Notes under the pieces: model-generated | Told to the model about the DNA's origin: nothing | Seen by the model: only the letters and a program-made list of their open reading frames with translations | Database searches by the model: none | Program-made: the position numbers and the translations under genes | In this document: one piece after another, positions 35,606-44,456 of the stretch | Layout of the letters: every line of letters starts with the position of its first letter | Position numbering within the stretch: the stretch's first letter is position 1 | Assembly (NCBI RefSeq): GCF_025989125.1 | Contig: NZ_JAPDNR010000001.1 | Span: 1,532,301 to 1,596,300, forward strand | Length of the DNA stretch: 64,000 nt | DNA from: Chitinophaga nivalis | GTDB taxonomy: Bacteria > Bacteroidota > Bacteroidia > Chitinophagales > Chitinophagaceae | Direction: 5' to 3'

Positions 35606-35740
35606 ACTAATTGTTCTACCCGATACTTTAACTTTTTTGCACTAAGTTGCTCCCGTCTGAGGCTTAGTGGTCGAAGATTTCCTGATGCATAATCAGGTTT
35701 TAGAATGGCGGAAGGAGAGGCAGCAATGCCTCTCTTTTAT
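35606..35740 (+). ncRNA. Putative structured small RNA or terminated ebo leader
   Basis: About 135 nt run from a -7 box to an intrinsic terminator with no sensible reading frame. Structures seen: hairpin cactaag/cttagtg (35640-35669) with an inner ctc/gag; hairpin cctgat/atcagg (35681-35697); and a terminator gagaggca-GCAA-tgcctctc (35715-35734) closed by a GNRA tetraloop and followed by TTTTAT. It could be an independent small RNA or a regulated attenuator ahead of eboA. I cannot assign it to a known RNA family. Confidence 0.5.
35715..35740 (+). terminator. Intrinsic terminator with GCAA tetraloop
   Basis: A perfect 8-bp stem with a GCAA loop and trailing TTTTAT lies 137 bp upstream of eboA. 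Confidence 0.85.
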
Positions 35741-35876
35741 TTTAAGCAATATTTTGTATAACCCCGGAATAACGATTTTCCTTGTTTTTTACCTTCTATC
35801 ATAAAAAAATAAAGTAATCCTGAAAATCCCATTAATCCGGTTTATTTTTATTCGCAATTAAACACCATATTTTTAA

Positions 35877-36782
35877 ATGATGTCAGTGGCACCATATGTA
35901 TATGATCAGCAGCAGATGAGTGTGTGGTTGTGGGCTGTTATCCGGCGTAATGGTCATGAGAAAGGAAACGAATGGTTAGCACAGCGCTGGCAGCTGCATC
36001 AGGAAACCGCTACAGTGGCGCAGTTCAATCAAACCTTTACGGCGATACCCCGCTTTACCGGAAAACATACCATCACCATTACACAGGAGGAACACCAGTT
36101 ATTACAGGAAGCTGTTCCCGGGTTTTTCGTACAGGGCTGGACGTTAGACAGACTTGCCAGGGTCTGGTGGTTGTTACAATTGGCGGTCACAGATAAAACG
36201 ATTTATCTTGATACACTTGATAAGCTGTTTAAAGCTGCCGAGATGAATGAGCTGGCCGCTTTATACAGCGCATTGCCACTGCTCCCGTGGCCGGAAGAAT
36301 GGATCGCCCGCACCACGGAAGGCATCCGGTCTAATATAGGTATTGTACAGGCTGCCATTATGCAGCAAAACCCTTATCCGGCGCAATATCTGCCGGAACC
36401 TGCGTGGAACCAGCTGGTCATGAAAGCCATCTTCACCGAAAAAAATATTCATCTCATTACAGGCCTCGATGGCCGCGCCAATGCCACGCTGGCATTGATG
36501 CTAACAGACTTCGCACACGAACGCTGGGCAGCCGGCAGAACGGTAGATCCTTTGCAGTGGCGGATGCTTACCCATTTTACAACTGCTGCTAACCTGCCCG
36601 ATATCATCCGGGTATTACAGTCTGCCGTCAGTGCCGAAAGAGAAGCCGCTGCCCTGGTATGTGCCGGTAGTACCTATGCACCTGCAAAAGCATTGCTGTT
36701 GCAGGTACCGGACATTGCTGCGGAAATAGCCGCCGGTACCCTCACCTGGCAATCCGTTGCCGATAAAACAACCCGATCGTAA
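35877..36782 (+). CDS. eboA: EboA, first gene of the ebo cluster
   Basis: 301 residues, all helical with no membrane segment and no catalytic motif I can identify. Identification rests on the run of downstream genes (TatD-like, UbiA-like, dehydroquinate-synthase-like, TIM barrel, phosphodiesterase-like), which is the ebo order. It also matches the EboA domain's look: many W/L-rich helices such as LDRLARVWWLLQLAV and ELAALYSALPLLPWPEEWIARTTEGIRSNIGIVQAAI. Ebo proteins are linked to export or traffic of secondary-metabolite precursors in cyanobacteria. EboA's own role is unknown. It is followed by eboB after 20 bp. Confidence 0.85.
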   Translation: MMSVAPYVYDQQQMSVWLWAVIRRNGHEKGNEWLAQRWQLHQETATVAQFNQTFTAIPRFTGKHTITITQEEHQLLQEAVPGFFVQGWTLDRLARVWWLLQLAVTDKTIYLDTLDKLFKAAEMNELAALYSALPLLPWPEEWIARTTEGIRSNIGIVQAAIMQQNPYPAQYLPEPAWNQLVMKAIFTEKNIHLITGLDGRANATLALMLTDFAHERWAAGRTVDPLQWRMLTHFTTAANLPDIIRVLQSAVSAEREAAALVCAGSTYAPAKALLLQVPDIAAEIAAGTLTWQSVADKTTRS

Positions 36783-36802
36783 ATCATCTAAATCCGAATG
36801 TT

Positions 36803-37789
36803 ATGTGCGGTATCCATGACTTAACAGAAAAAGATCTTCAGCCATTACCTTATACACCGGCGTATCTTGATAAAATAAAAGGCATGCGTTTCTTTGATCC
36901 GCATGTACATATGTCTGCCCGTACTACCGACGACTATCAGGCGATGGCCGATGCCGGCGTAGTCGCGCTTATTGAACCGGCTTTCTGGCTGGGACAACCA
37001 CGTACCGGCATTGATACTTTCCGCGATTATTTCAGCAGCCTGCTGGGGTGGGAACGTTTCCGGGCTTCTCAGTTTGGTATCAAACATTATTGTACCATCG
37101 GACTCAATTCCAAGGAAGCCAATAACGAAGCGCTCGCAGAAGCCGTGATGGAAATACTGCCTCAGTTTATTTATAAAGAAGGTGTCGTAGGGGTAGGTGA
37201 AATCGGTTTCGATGACCAGACCCCGCTGGAAGAAAAGTATTATCGCGCACAGCTGGAGCTGGCGAAGGAAGCCGGATTACCGGTGCAGATCCATACCCCG
37301 CACCGCGATAAAAAAAGAGGTACACAACGTAGTATGGACATTGCCCTGGAACATGGGCTGCCGCCTCACATGATCATTGTAGATCATAATAATGAGGAAA
37401 CCGTTAAAGAAGTGCTGGATCGCGGCTTCTGGGCTGCATTTACCATCTACCCTTTTACCAAAATGGGAAATGAGCGCATGGTGGCTATCGTACAGCAGTA
37501 CGGGAGCGAACGTATCATGGTCAACTCCGCCGCAGACTGGGGAATCAGCGATCCGCTGGCAGTACCCAAAACGGCTGCTTTAATGCACGAAAGTGGTATT
37601 GACTTGAATGATATTCATTTGGTAACTTACAGCAATGCTGTCACTGCATTTGCGCAAAGTGGTCAGATAAATGAAGATGACTTTAACATCGCGGGAAATA
37701 TTGATCAGCGCGAAAAATTTAACGGGAGTACAATTTTGCGCGGCGGGCAACAGCCCAGAGTCGATAAAAACACAACCATCATTCGGTAA
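36803..37789 (+). CDS. eboB: EboB, TatD-like metal-dependent hydrolase
   Basis: 328 residues. Amidohydrolase/TatD metal ligands are in place: FDPHVHM (His34, His36), GEIGFDD (Glu133), QIHTPHRDK (His), IVDHNNEE (His) and NSAADWGISDP (Asp). The spacing is that of a TIM-barrel two-metal hydrolase. Classical TatD enzymes are nucleases, but the ebo-linked subgroup differs in the N-terminal extension of about 30 residues and the substrate is not known. It lies 20 bp after eboA and 54 bp before eboC. Confidence 0.88.
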   Translation: MCGIHDLTEKDLQPLPYTPAYLDKIKGMRFFDPHVHMSARTTDDYQAMADAGVVALIEPAFWLGQPRTGIDTFRDYFSSLLGWERFRASQFGIKHYCTIGLNSKEANNEALAEAVMEILPQFIYKEGVVGVGEIGFDDQTPLEEKYYRAQLELAKEAGLPVQIHTPHRDKKRGTQRSMDIALEHGLPPHMIIVDHNNEETVKEVLDRGFWAAFTIYPFTKMGNERMVAIVQQYGSERIMVNSAADWGISDPLAVPKTAALMHESGIDLNDIHLVTYSNAVTAFAQSGQINEDDFNIAGNIDQREKFNGSTILRGGQQPRVDKNTTIIR

Positions 37790-37843
37790 AATCCCAACAG
37801 TTAATAACTGCTGGCAATTGAACCATGAAAACCTGATTACGCG

Positions 37844-38764
37844 GTGAGTTATATTGTTAGCAAATTAATAGGATATCTGCGACTGATGCGACCAGCCAAT
37901 ATCATTACTGCTATTGCAGATATACTGGCGGGTATCGCTATCTCCGGATATTTTATAAATGTGAACTTTGAAGTATATACACTTGATTTCACACTTCCGG
38001 TAGTCTGCCTATGTCTGGCTACTATGGGATTATATGGCGGCGGTGTCGTATTCAATGATGTATTTGATGCAACACTGGACGCAACGGAACGCCCGGAAAG
38101 ACCTATTCCCAGCGGTATTATCTCTAAAACGCAGGGTATCATACTGGGATCTTATTTGTTATTGGTAGGCATCCTGTCTGCTTTCGCCGTGGGCCGTCTG
38201 GGAGGCTATTCCGGTTGGCTGGCCATTGGCATTGCGGTGAGTGCCCTGGTATATAACCGGTGGGGAAAACACCATGCTTTCCTGGGGCCACTGAATATGG
38301 GCCTTTGCCGTGGGCTGAACCTATTGCTGGGTATCAGTATAGTACCGGATGCCCTGGAAAAATACTGGTGGATGGGATGTATTCCGGTGGTATATATTGC
38401 TGCCGTTACCAATATCAGCCGGGGCGAAGTACATGGTGGTACGGCTAAGAATATCCGTATTACAGCGATATGTTATGCCGCTGTATATATTGCCATGGGC
38501 GTATTGGCATTCCTGCATCACAGGCTGTGGACCGCTCTCCCCTTTATCCTGTTTTTTGCTGCGATGATAAATATTCCATTGATCAAAGCATTCAAAAATC
38601 CGGTAGGCCCCAATATCGGGAAGGCAGTAAAAGCAGGTATCATTGCGCTCATCGTGATGAATGCCGCCTGGGTAGCCGCTTTCGCACAGGTACCTTTTGC
38701 CTTGTCTGTATTGTTGTTGTTACCTGTGTCTATCGGACTGGGTAAATTATTTGCGATTACCTGA
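37844..38764 (+). CDS. eboC: EboC, UbiA-like membrane prenyltransferase homologue
   Basis: 306 residues starting at a GTG (37844); the next Met is inside the family's first conserved block. About eight membrane helices. The first UbiA motif is present: LRLMRPANIITAIADILAG and NDVFDATLDATERPERPIPSG (NDxxDxxxD). The second Asp-rich loop expected near residue 195 reads ISRGEVHGGTAKN, with Glu/His/Gly instead of DxxxD. It may bind an isoprenoid diphosphate but have altered chemistry. It ends the eboABC unit; a strong terminator follows. Confidence 0.88.
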   Translation: MSYIVSKLIGYLRLMRPANIITAIADILAGIAISGYFINVNFEVYTLDFTLPVVCLCLATMGLYGGGVVFNDVFDATLDATERPERPIPSGIISKTQGIILGSYLLLVGILSAFAVGRLGGYSGWLAIGIAVSALVYNRWGKHHAFLGPLNMGLCRGLNLLLGISIVPDALEKYWWMGCIPVVYIAAVTNISRGEVHGGTAKNIRITAICYAAVYIAMGVLAFLHHRLWTALPFILFFAAMINIPLIKAFKNPVGPNIGKAVKAGIIALIVMNAAWVAAFAQVPFALSVLLLLPVSIGLGKLFAIT

Positions 38765-38781
38765 TCACGGATAAAGTGCAT

Positions 38782-38824
38782 ACCTGCTGTTTTTATACGC
38801 TATCATGGTATAAAAACAGCAGGT
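38782..38824. terminator. Bidirectional terminator between eboC and the response-regulator gene
   Basis: A perfect 16-bp stem (38782-38797 with 38809-38824), internally TTTTTATA/TATAAAAA, sits between convergent eboC and the response regulator. It would end both transcripts. Confidence 0.88.
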
Positions 38825-38839
38825 GTCAGTTGTTGTTAT

Positions 38840-39484
38840 TTAATCTATCAATCCCCGTCGCATGGCTGCTTTTACCAGTCCGGCCGTGTTTTTTACACCT
38901 AACTTCTGGGTGAGGTTTAACCGGTGTGTTTCTACTGTACGTAAACTGATATAGAGCATTTCTGCAATTTCCTGATTGGAATGTTCATTGGCGATGAGCT
39001 GCAGGATTTCTTTTTCTCTCCGCGTAAGAATAATATCGTAACCGGTTTGTTTCTGACCGGTAATCATTTCATGTAATAATGCTGTTTTGAGGGTACTGTC
39101 CAGGAATTGTTCGCCGGCATTAACTTGTTCAATAGCGTGTATGAGGGTTTGCTGGTCCGTATTTTTAAGCAGGTAGCCGGTAGCGCCGTTGCGCAGCATT
39201 TGTTTCACGTAATGTGATTCCATGAAATTGGTGAAAGCGAGGATCTTTACCTGGGGGTGAATTTTGTGTACCTGTTTACATAGTTCTACGCCGTTGATTT
39301 CCGGCATTTGTATATCGAGTAACAGTACATCAGGATGTACCGCATCCAATGCTTTCAGCAAGGTAGCGGCCATATTGCTTTCGTAAACAACAGATATGTG
39401 AGGATATGGTGCCAGCATGGCCTTGAGGCCACTGATAACCAGCAGGTGATCGTCGGTAATAGCCAGTTTAATTTGCATGTTCAT
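38840..39484 (-). CDS. NarL/LuxR-type response regulator
   Basis: 214 residues. Receiver domain: acidic pocket TDDHLL (Asp11-12), phosphoacceptor Asp in VLLLDIQMPE (about residue 57), Lys in the LLKNTD block. C-terminal LuxR helix-turn-helix (about 148-205): LTRREKEILQLIANEHSNQEIAEMLYISLRTVETHRLNLTQKLGVKNTAGLVKAAM. It follows the sensor kinase by 12 bp, so the two form a two-component operon. The pair is inserted in opposite orientation between eboC and eboD, which makes the ebo halves its nearest candidate targets. Confidence 0.95.
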   Translation of the reverse strand: MNMQIKLAITDDHLLVISGLKAMLAPYPHISVVYESNMAATLLKALDAVHPDVLLLDIQMPEINGVELCKQVHKIHPQVKILAFTNFMESHYVKQMLRNGATGYLLKNTDQQTLIHAIEQVNAGEQFLDSTLKTALLHEMITGQKQTGYDIILTRREKEILQLIANEHSNQEIAEMLYISLRTVETHRLNLTQKLGVKNTAGLVKAAMRRGLID

Positions 39485-39496
39485 AAGTATTAATGG

Positions 39497-41410
39497 TTAC
39501 AACTCCAATGGTTGCATAACGGCTACATTGAATTCCATGTAAACAGTGGTGCCTTGGTCTGCCACTGTGGTCATGTCGAGGGTGCCATTTAAGGCGGTGA
39601 TCCGGGAGGCAAGGTGGTGCAGGCCCATTCCGGTGTATTCAGCTGCCTGCTGCCGGAATCCCCGGCCATTGTCTTCTACGGTTATGCTCAAAAGTTCCCG
39701 GTGTTGTGTAATCTGAACAATTGCTGTGGTGGCATGTGCGTGTTTGATAATGTTATTGACCAGTTCCTGTACGATACGGTATACAGATAATTCAAAGCCG
39801 GCTTTAAATCGTTGCAGCCGCCCGTCTGTATAAAAACGGACATCCAGTTGCCTGTGATGACTGACATTGTTACAGAAGAATGCCAGCGCATTGGCCAGTC
39901 CCATGCTGTTCAACACTTCCGGCATCAGGTTATGGGCGGTTTTACGTACTTCCCCGATGGCATTGTCCAGCATGTGCAGGGTGTGCAGATAAGCGCCATT
40001 TTCCTGTAAACAGGTATGTTCCTGCCGGAGCGCACTGAAATGCATTTTTACGGCGGATAGCATACCGCCGATGCCATCATGGAGGTCGCGGGAAAGCCGT
40101 TCTCTTTCTTTTTCTTCTCCCTGCATCAGCGCCTCCAGTACCTGCAATGCTTTGGCGGCTTCCAGGGTTTGCAGCTGTTGTTGTTGCAGGCGATACCGGT
40201 GCCGGAACCGTTGCCATACTACGAAAACAACTACCAGTAAGAGAATGAGACCAATGAGAAATAAAATGAGCCACAGGTTTTTCTGTTGCAGCAATAAATC
40301 CTTTTGTGTCAGCAGCAATTTTTTCTCTGCCAGGTCGCGGTCTTTTTTCTCAGACTGGTATTGTATCTCCAGCTGCTGTACATTTTTACGGGTGACATCA
40401 CCGGTTAAAGAATCATGCAGGTGTTCATAGGTCTTGCGTAACGCAAAGGCTGCCGCATACTGTTGACGGGCAGCTTTCAGCTCTGATGCGGCAAGATAGG
40501 CCTGTAGCAACACCTCGCCGGCAGGTTGCTGTTGCGCGAGGCCAATGGCCTGATCGATGTAACGGGTGGCAGCTGCATATTGGCGGAGTTGCAGCAATTG
40601 CTGACCAAAGCCCAGATAAATGCTGGCCAGGTAAGGGCTGGCGGGATCATGTTGTGCAACAGCCCACGCACTGTGATAGGTGGCGAGTGCAATAGTGGGA
40701 GCTGCCTGCCGGCTATACATCTGGGCCAGATGAATCAGGCCTTCCAGTATCAGGGTGCTGTCGCCGGATTCCCTTCCCAGCTGAATAGCTTGTCGGAAAT
40801 AGCTTTCCCCCGACTGGTTGGTTTGCAGCTGCATGGCACAATGCCCCATGCTGATAAGGGCTGCCGCCATCTGTGGTTTGCTGTGGATGCTGCTGCCATG
40901 CCGGTAGGCATTACCTGCGTAATCATATGCTTTCCGGTAATCCTGCAGGGTGATAAAAACTGTCGCGAGGTAGTTGGTCATGGCGCCGGCAAACAGGTTG
41001 TCGCCGGCTTTTTCCGCCTGTTGCAGCGCCAATAAATAATGCGCGGTAGCAGCCGGTAAGTTGCCGGATGGCCGGTAGGTATGTGCGGCATTGCCGGCCA
41101 GCGTATCCCAACGCTGGAGCATATGGAAAGCCTGGTATACCTGATTTAATACCAGGTAACCGGTATGAGGGATGTCCGGCGCCTGCAGGTACCGATGGGC
41201 AAAACCAGCGATACCACGGGTGTATCCCGGCGCTCTGGCAGATACAGCTGGAAAGGAAGCAGCAACCGTGTCGGTAACCACCACTTTGGATGCGTTGGGA
41301 GCAGGAATGAGCATGGCCGGCCGTATGCCTGGCTGTTGAGGGATACATAGCGCAGTCATTTGGCTGCTAAGGATAACATAACAAATACAAAACCAACGGT
41401 TAAGCATCAT
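39497..41410 (-). CDS. TPR-containing sensor histidine kinase (HisKA_3/NarX-like)
   Basis: 637 residues. A signal-like N-terminus (CYVILSSQMTALC) is followed by tetratricopeptide-type helices (about 100-345, pattern A..Y...A...G at 30-40 residue spacing), one membrane helix (about 376-398, LWLILFLIGLILLLVVVFVVW), a Gln-rich coiled coil, the HisKA_3 box RDLHDGIGGMLSAVKMH (His about 444) and an HATPase_c domain (VNNIIKHAHA about 553, VEDNGRGF about 581, GMGLHHLASRI). The TPR region therefore faces the periplasm. It phosphorylates the response regulator encoded 12 bp downstream. The signal is unknown. Confidence 0.94.
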   Translation of the reverse strand: MMLNRWFCICYVILSSQMTALCIPQQPGIRPAMLIPAPNASKVVVTDTVAASFPAVSARAPGYTRGIAGFAHRYLQAPDIPHTGYLVLNQVYQAFHMLQRWDTLAGNAAHTYRPSGNLPAATAHYLLALQQAEKAGDNLFAGAMTNYLATVFITLQDYRKAYDYAGNAYRHGSSIHSKPQMAAALISMGHCAMQLQTNQSGESYFRQAIQLGRESGDSTLILEGLIHLAQMYSRQAAPTIALATYHSAWAVAQHDPASPYLASIYLGFGQQLLQLRQYAAATRYIDQAIGLAQQQPAGEVLLQAYLAASELKAARQQYAAAFALRKTYEHLHDSLTGDVTRKNVQQLEIQYQSEKKDRDLAEKKLLLTQKDLLLQQKNLWLILFLIGLILLLVVVFVVWQRFRHRYRLQQQQLQTLEAAKALQVLEALMQGEEKERERLSRDLHDGIGGMLSAVKMHFSALRQEHTCLQENGAYLHTLHMLDNAIGEVRKTAHNLMPEVLNSMGLANALAFFCNNVSHHRQLDVRFYTDGRLQRFKAGFELSVYRIVQELVNNIIKHAHATTAIVQITQHRELLSITVEDNGRGFRQQAAEYTGMGLHHLASRITALNGTLDMTTVADQGTTVYMEFNVAVMQPLEL

Positions 41411-41867
41411 TTATACACTTATGTGAATAATGTGGTTTTATTGGGTCGTATACATTATCAACGATACCGGATAGTCAGCAGCTACTGAGTTCCAACCGCA
41501 TGCAACGGTTAATAACCATGCTGTAAGGCAACAAAAGATATGTAATTGCTATTTGATGTTACAGGGTTAAGGAATAGGGGATTACCGTTCTTTATTTATA
41601 CAAACAATTTTTATCATACTGCAAATTGACTGTTGTAATTAACCAGCATTTCACAGCACTATAAAGGTCCTGATTTCTTTTTGAAAAACAACAGGTGTGC
41701 AAAAGAATGAGACAGATTTATGATGTTTTTTTTCTTGTAGTCTGTAACTCCTTTATTGATAAGGCTTTGTGGTAAAAACCGCAGTGAGTCCGTATAAATA
41801 CGCAATTTTAAAATTATAGGTTTATACTGTTTCAAAAAGGAAAAAAAGGTAATTACTTTGTACTACT

Positions 41868-41924
41868 ACAATGCTCCGACTATATAACCCCAAAAACCAG
41901 GCTCCCCTCACGGAGCCTTTTTTC
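41868..41924 (+). ncRNA. Possible short terminated transcript upstream of eboD
   Basis: About 57 nt lie between a -7-like box (TTACTTTG at 41854-41861) and a terminator with stem ggctcc/ggagcc and six Ts. It is too short to be a gene. It may be a small RNA or an attenuator before eboDEF. The boundaries are guesses. Confidence 0.35.
41900..41924 (+). terminator. Intrinsic terminator 86 bp upstream of eboD
   Basis: ggctcc (41900-41905), loop cctcac, ggagcc (41912-41917) and TTTTTT. No gene on this strand ends near it. Confidence 0.8.
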
Positions 41925-42010
41925 TTTTTCAGCCCCTCACATAAAATTTACATTTTTATCAGTACATTTAAAGGATATGTTTTTTTAGCCAGATGATCGT
42001 GTAATTAGCC

Positions 42011-43165
42011 ATGCAATATCTTCAACAAAGTTTCAACGTACGCTTTTCCTATGAGGTCTTTTTTACCCGCAACCTGTTTGAATCTGCCAACACCCGCTTA
42101 ACTGGTTTTTTGTCGGCTGTTGCCGATCCCGCGTTTCAAAAGAAATTACTGATCGTACTGGATGAGGGCATGCTGGCCCATCACCCGCTACTGAAGCAAC
42201 AAATTCATACCTGCTTAAGTGCGATACCAGGCTTTCAGCTGGTACCGGAAATGATCACGGTGCCCGGTGGAGAACAGGTGAAAAATGACGACGCATTATT
42301 ATTCAGACTGGTAGATGCCATCGACCAATATAAAATTGACCGGCATTCCTATGTGATAGGAATCGGCGGAGGTTCATTACTGGACCTGGTAGGATTTGCC
42401 GCCGCCATTTCCCACAGAGGGGTGAAACATATACGTATACCCACTACCGTATTGTCGCAAAATGATTCCGGCATCGGTGTAAAAAATGGGGTGAATTATA
42501 AAGGGAAAAAGAATTTCCTCGGCTCCTTTGCACCACCTGCCGCTGTGTTCAACGATGAAGCTTTCCTGACTACCCTGCAGGCGCGCGATTGGTGTGCCGG
42601 TATGGTGGAAGCCGTGAAAGTGGCGCTGATTAAAGACGCCCCCTTCTTTGAATGGATGGAAACACATGCGGATGCATTGGCCGGCGGGAATATGGCCGAT
42701 ATGCAATACCTGATTTATCAATGTGCAGCATTGCACCTGCAACATATCGGTGGAGGCGATCCTTTTGAAAGTGGTTCTTCGCGCCCGCTCGACTTCGGAC
42801 ACTGGAGCGCCCATAAACTGGAGCAACTCACGCATTTTGAATTAAGACATGGAGAAGCAGTAGCTATTGGTATTGCATTAGATAGCGTATATGCTTTCCT
42901 GTTAGGTTGGCTGGATGAACCGGCGATGAAACGTATTTTGCAGCTGTTAAAGAAAATGCAGCAACCTATCTGGCATCCGCTCCTGGAAAAACAGGCGGGT
43001 GGGCCTTCTCCGGTGATCGCCGGACTGGAGGAATTCCGGGAACACCTGGGGGGCCGGCTCACCATCACGTTACTGCGTGCTATCGGAAAAGGTGAAGAAG
43101 TGCACGAACTGGACCTGGAGCTGTTATACAAAGCCGTGGACATCTGCAAAAAAAATCAATCATGA
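42011..43165 (+). CDS. eboD: EboD, 3-dehydroquinate-synthase-like sugar phosphate cyclase
   Basis: 384 residues. NAD-binding loop: VIGIGGGSLLDLVGFAAAISHRG (about 116-138). Substrate loop: RIPTTVLSQNDSGIGVKNGVN. The three metal ligands are placed as in dehydroquinate synthase: Glu about 200 (GMVEAVKVALIKD), His about 264 (DFGHWSAHKLE) and His about 280 (LRHGEAVAIG). This superfamily cyclises sugar phosphates (dehydroquinate, 2-epi-5-epi-valiolone, desmethyl-4-deoxygadusol). No other shikimate gene is nearby, and its place in ebo order argues against a housekeeping AroB. It overlaps eboE by four bases. Confidence 0.88.
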   Translation: MQYLQQSFNVRFSYEVFFTRNLFESANTRLTGFLSAVADPAFQKKLLIVLDEGMLAHHPLLKQQIHTCLSAIPGFQLVPEMITVPGGEQVKNDDALLFRLVDAIDQYKIDRHSYVIGIGGGSLLDLVGFAAAISHRGVKHIRIPTTVLSQNDSGIGVKNGVNYKGKKNFLGSFAPPAAVFNDEAFLTTLQARDWCAGMVEAVKVALIKDAPFFEWMETHADALAGGNMADMQYLIYQCAALHLQHIGGGDPFESGSSRPLDFGHWSAHKLEQLTHFELRHGEAVAIGIALDSVYAFLLGWLDEPAMKRILQLLKKMQQPIWHPLLEKQAGGPSPVIAGLEEFREHLGGRLTITLLRAIGKGEEVHELDLELLYKAVDICKKNQS

Positions 43166-44373
43166 AAACATCCGTCGGGCACCTGACTTATTGTACTAAT
43201 ATTCATCCGGGCGAAAACTGGCAGGATCATTTTGCCCAGCTTAAAACCTATATCCCTGCGGTAAAACGGCAGGTATCGCCGGATCAGCCGTTTGGTATCG
43301 GTTTAAGACTCGCCAATACCGCCAGCCTGGAACTGGCGAAGGAGGCTAATCTGGAGGCTTTCAAAGCATGGCTGCAGGCAGAGAACTGTTATGTGTTTAC
43401 CATGAATGGTTTTCCGTATGGCGGGTTTCATCATACCGTGGTAAAAGACCAGGTACATGCACCCGATTGGACCAGCGCCGACCGGGTAGCCTATACGATC
43501 CGCCTGTTTCGCATATTGGCGGCGTTGTTGCCACCAGCACTCGAAGGAGGTATTTCCACAGCGCCCCTGTCTTACAAATACTGGTGTAACCGCTGTGAGG
43601 AAGAACGATTGGCCACTGTAGAAAGTGCCACGCTGAATATACTGGAAGTGATCGCACAGCTGGCGCGCATACACCGCAGTGGCGGCCCGCTGATGCACCT
43701 GGATATAGAACCGGAGCCGGATGGCTTACTGGAAAACAGCACAGAATATATACAGTGGTTTACAGATCACCTGTTACCACTGGGTATTCCATTTATACAG
43801 GATAAATTACAGGTAACACCGGAGATAGCTGCAGACGTGATTAAAACACACCTGCAATTGTGTTATGATGTCTGCCATTTTGCACTGGTATATGAGCCGC
43901 CTGCAAAGGTGCTGGCACACTTACAGCAACATGGTTTAAAAGTCGGTAAACTGCAGATCAGCGCTGCGCTGAAAGCAGACCTGCCACCAGTGGGAACGGC
44001 GGCCCGGACAACCATTACAGATGCGTTCCGGCAGTTCAACGAACCGGTTTATCTGCATCAGGTAATTGGCAGAAAAACAAACGGACAATATATACACTAT
44101 CCCGATTTGCCCCAGGCATTAACGGATGTGGATAACCACGACGTGGTGGAATGGCGTTCGCATTTTCATGTGCCGCTTTTCCTGGAACGTTTTGATGTGT
44201 TGCAATCCACACAGGATGATATCCGCGAGGTACTGGCATTACAGCAACAGCAGCCCTTTACAGCACACCTGGAAGCAGAAACCTACACCTGGGATGTGCT
44301 GCCGGCAAACCTGAAACTGGAAATATCAGACTCCGTATCCCGTGAGTTGAACTGGATTAAACAACAGCTGTAA
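43162..44373 (+). CDS. eboE: EboE, xylose-isomerase-like TIM barrel 'metabolite traffic' protein
   Basis: 403 residues. SVGHLTYCTNIHPGENW at the start is the recognisable EboE opening. Metal-ligand-like residues follow TIM-barrel strands: HLDIEPEPDG (Glu), LQLCYDVCHFALVYE (Asp/His), GKLQISAAL and DVVEWRSHFHVPLF (His). Relatives in the superfamily are sugar-phosphate isomerases/epimerases and AP endonuclease IV. The natural substrate is unknown. Start codon ATG overlaps the eboD stop (ATGA), so translation is coupled. An 83-bp gap precedes eboF. Confidence 0.88.
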   Translation: MKTSVGHLTYCTNIHPGENWQDHFAQLKTYIPAVKRQVSPDQPFGIGLRLANTASLELAKEANLEAFKAWLQAENCYVFTMNGFPYGGFHHTVVKDQVHAPDWTSADRVAYTIRLFRILAALLPPALEGGISTAPLSYKYWCNRCEEERLATVESATLNILEVIAQLARIHRSGGPLMHLDIEPEPDGLLENSTEYIQWFTDHLLPLGIPFIQDKLQVTPEIAADVIKTHLQLCYDVCHFALVYEPPAKVLAHLQQHGLKVGKLQISAALKADLPPVGTAARTTITDAFRQFNEPVYLHQVIGRKTNGQYIHYPDLPQALTDVDNHDVVEWRSHFHVPLFLERFDVLQSTQDDIREVLALQQQQPFTAHLEAETYTWDVLPANLKLEISDSVSRELNWIKQQL

Positions 44374-44456
44374 AACCACGGCGAATAGTGGCAACAGTTG
44401 GAATTGTGACGATGTAATTATAGCTTTATACCGGAAATGTAACGGTGATTGAATCT

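Larger units (their letters stand above)
35456..35876. other. Intergenic region with ncRNA-like element before eboA
   Basis: 421 bp without a gene. It holds a -7 box, three hairpins ending in an intrinsic terminator (to 35740), then about 135 bp of A+T-rich DNA before eboA in which no strong promoter is evident. Confidence 0.6.
41411..42010. other. 600-bp intergenic region between kinase and eboD
   Basis: No gene is visible. The left half must carry the kinase promoter (minus). The right half has a -7-like box TTACTTTG (41854-41861) followed within about 65 nt by an intrinsic terminator (41900-41924), then 86 bp to eboD. The rest is A+T rich with no repeats. Confidence 0.55.

Noticed and set aside
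42011..43165. Housekeeping aroB (3-dehydroquinate synthase)
   Set aside because: Position as fourth gene of an ebo cluster, four-base overlap with eboE and absence of other shikimate genes favour EboD.
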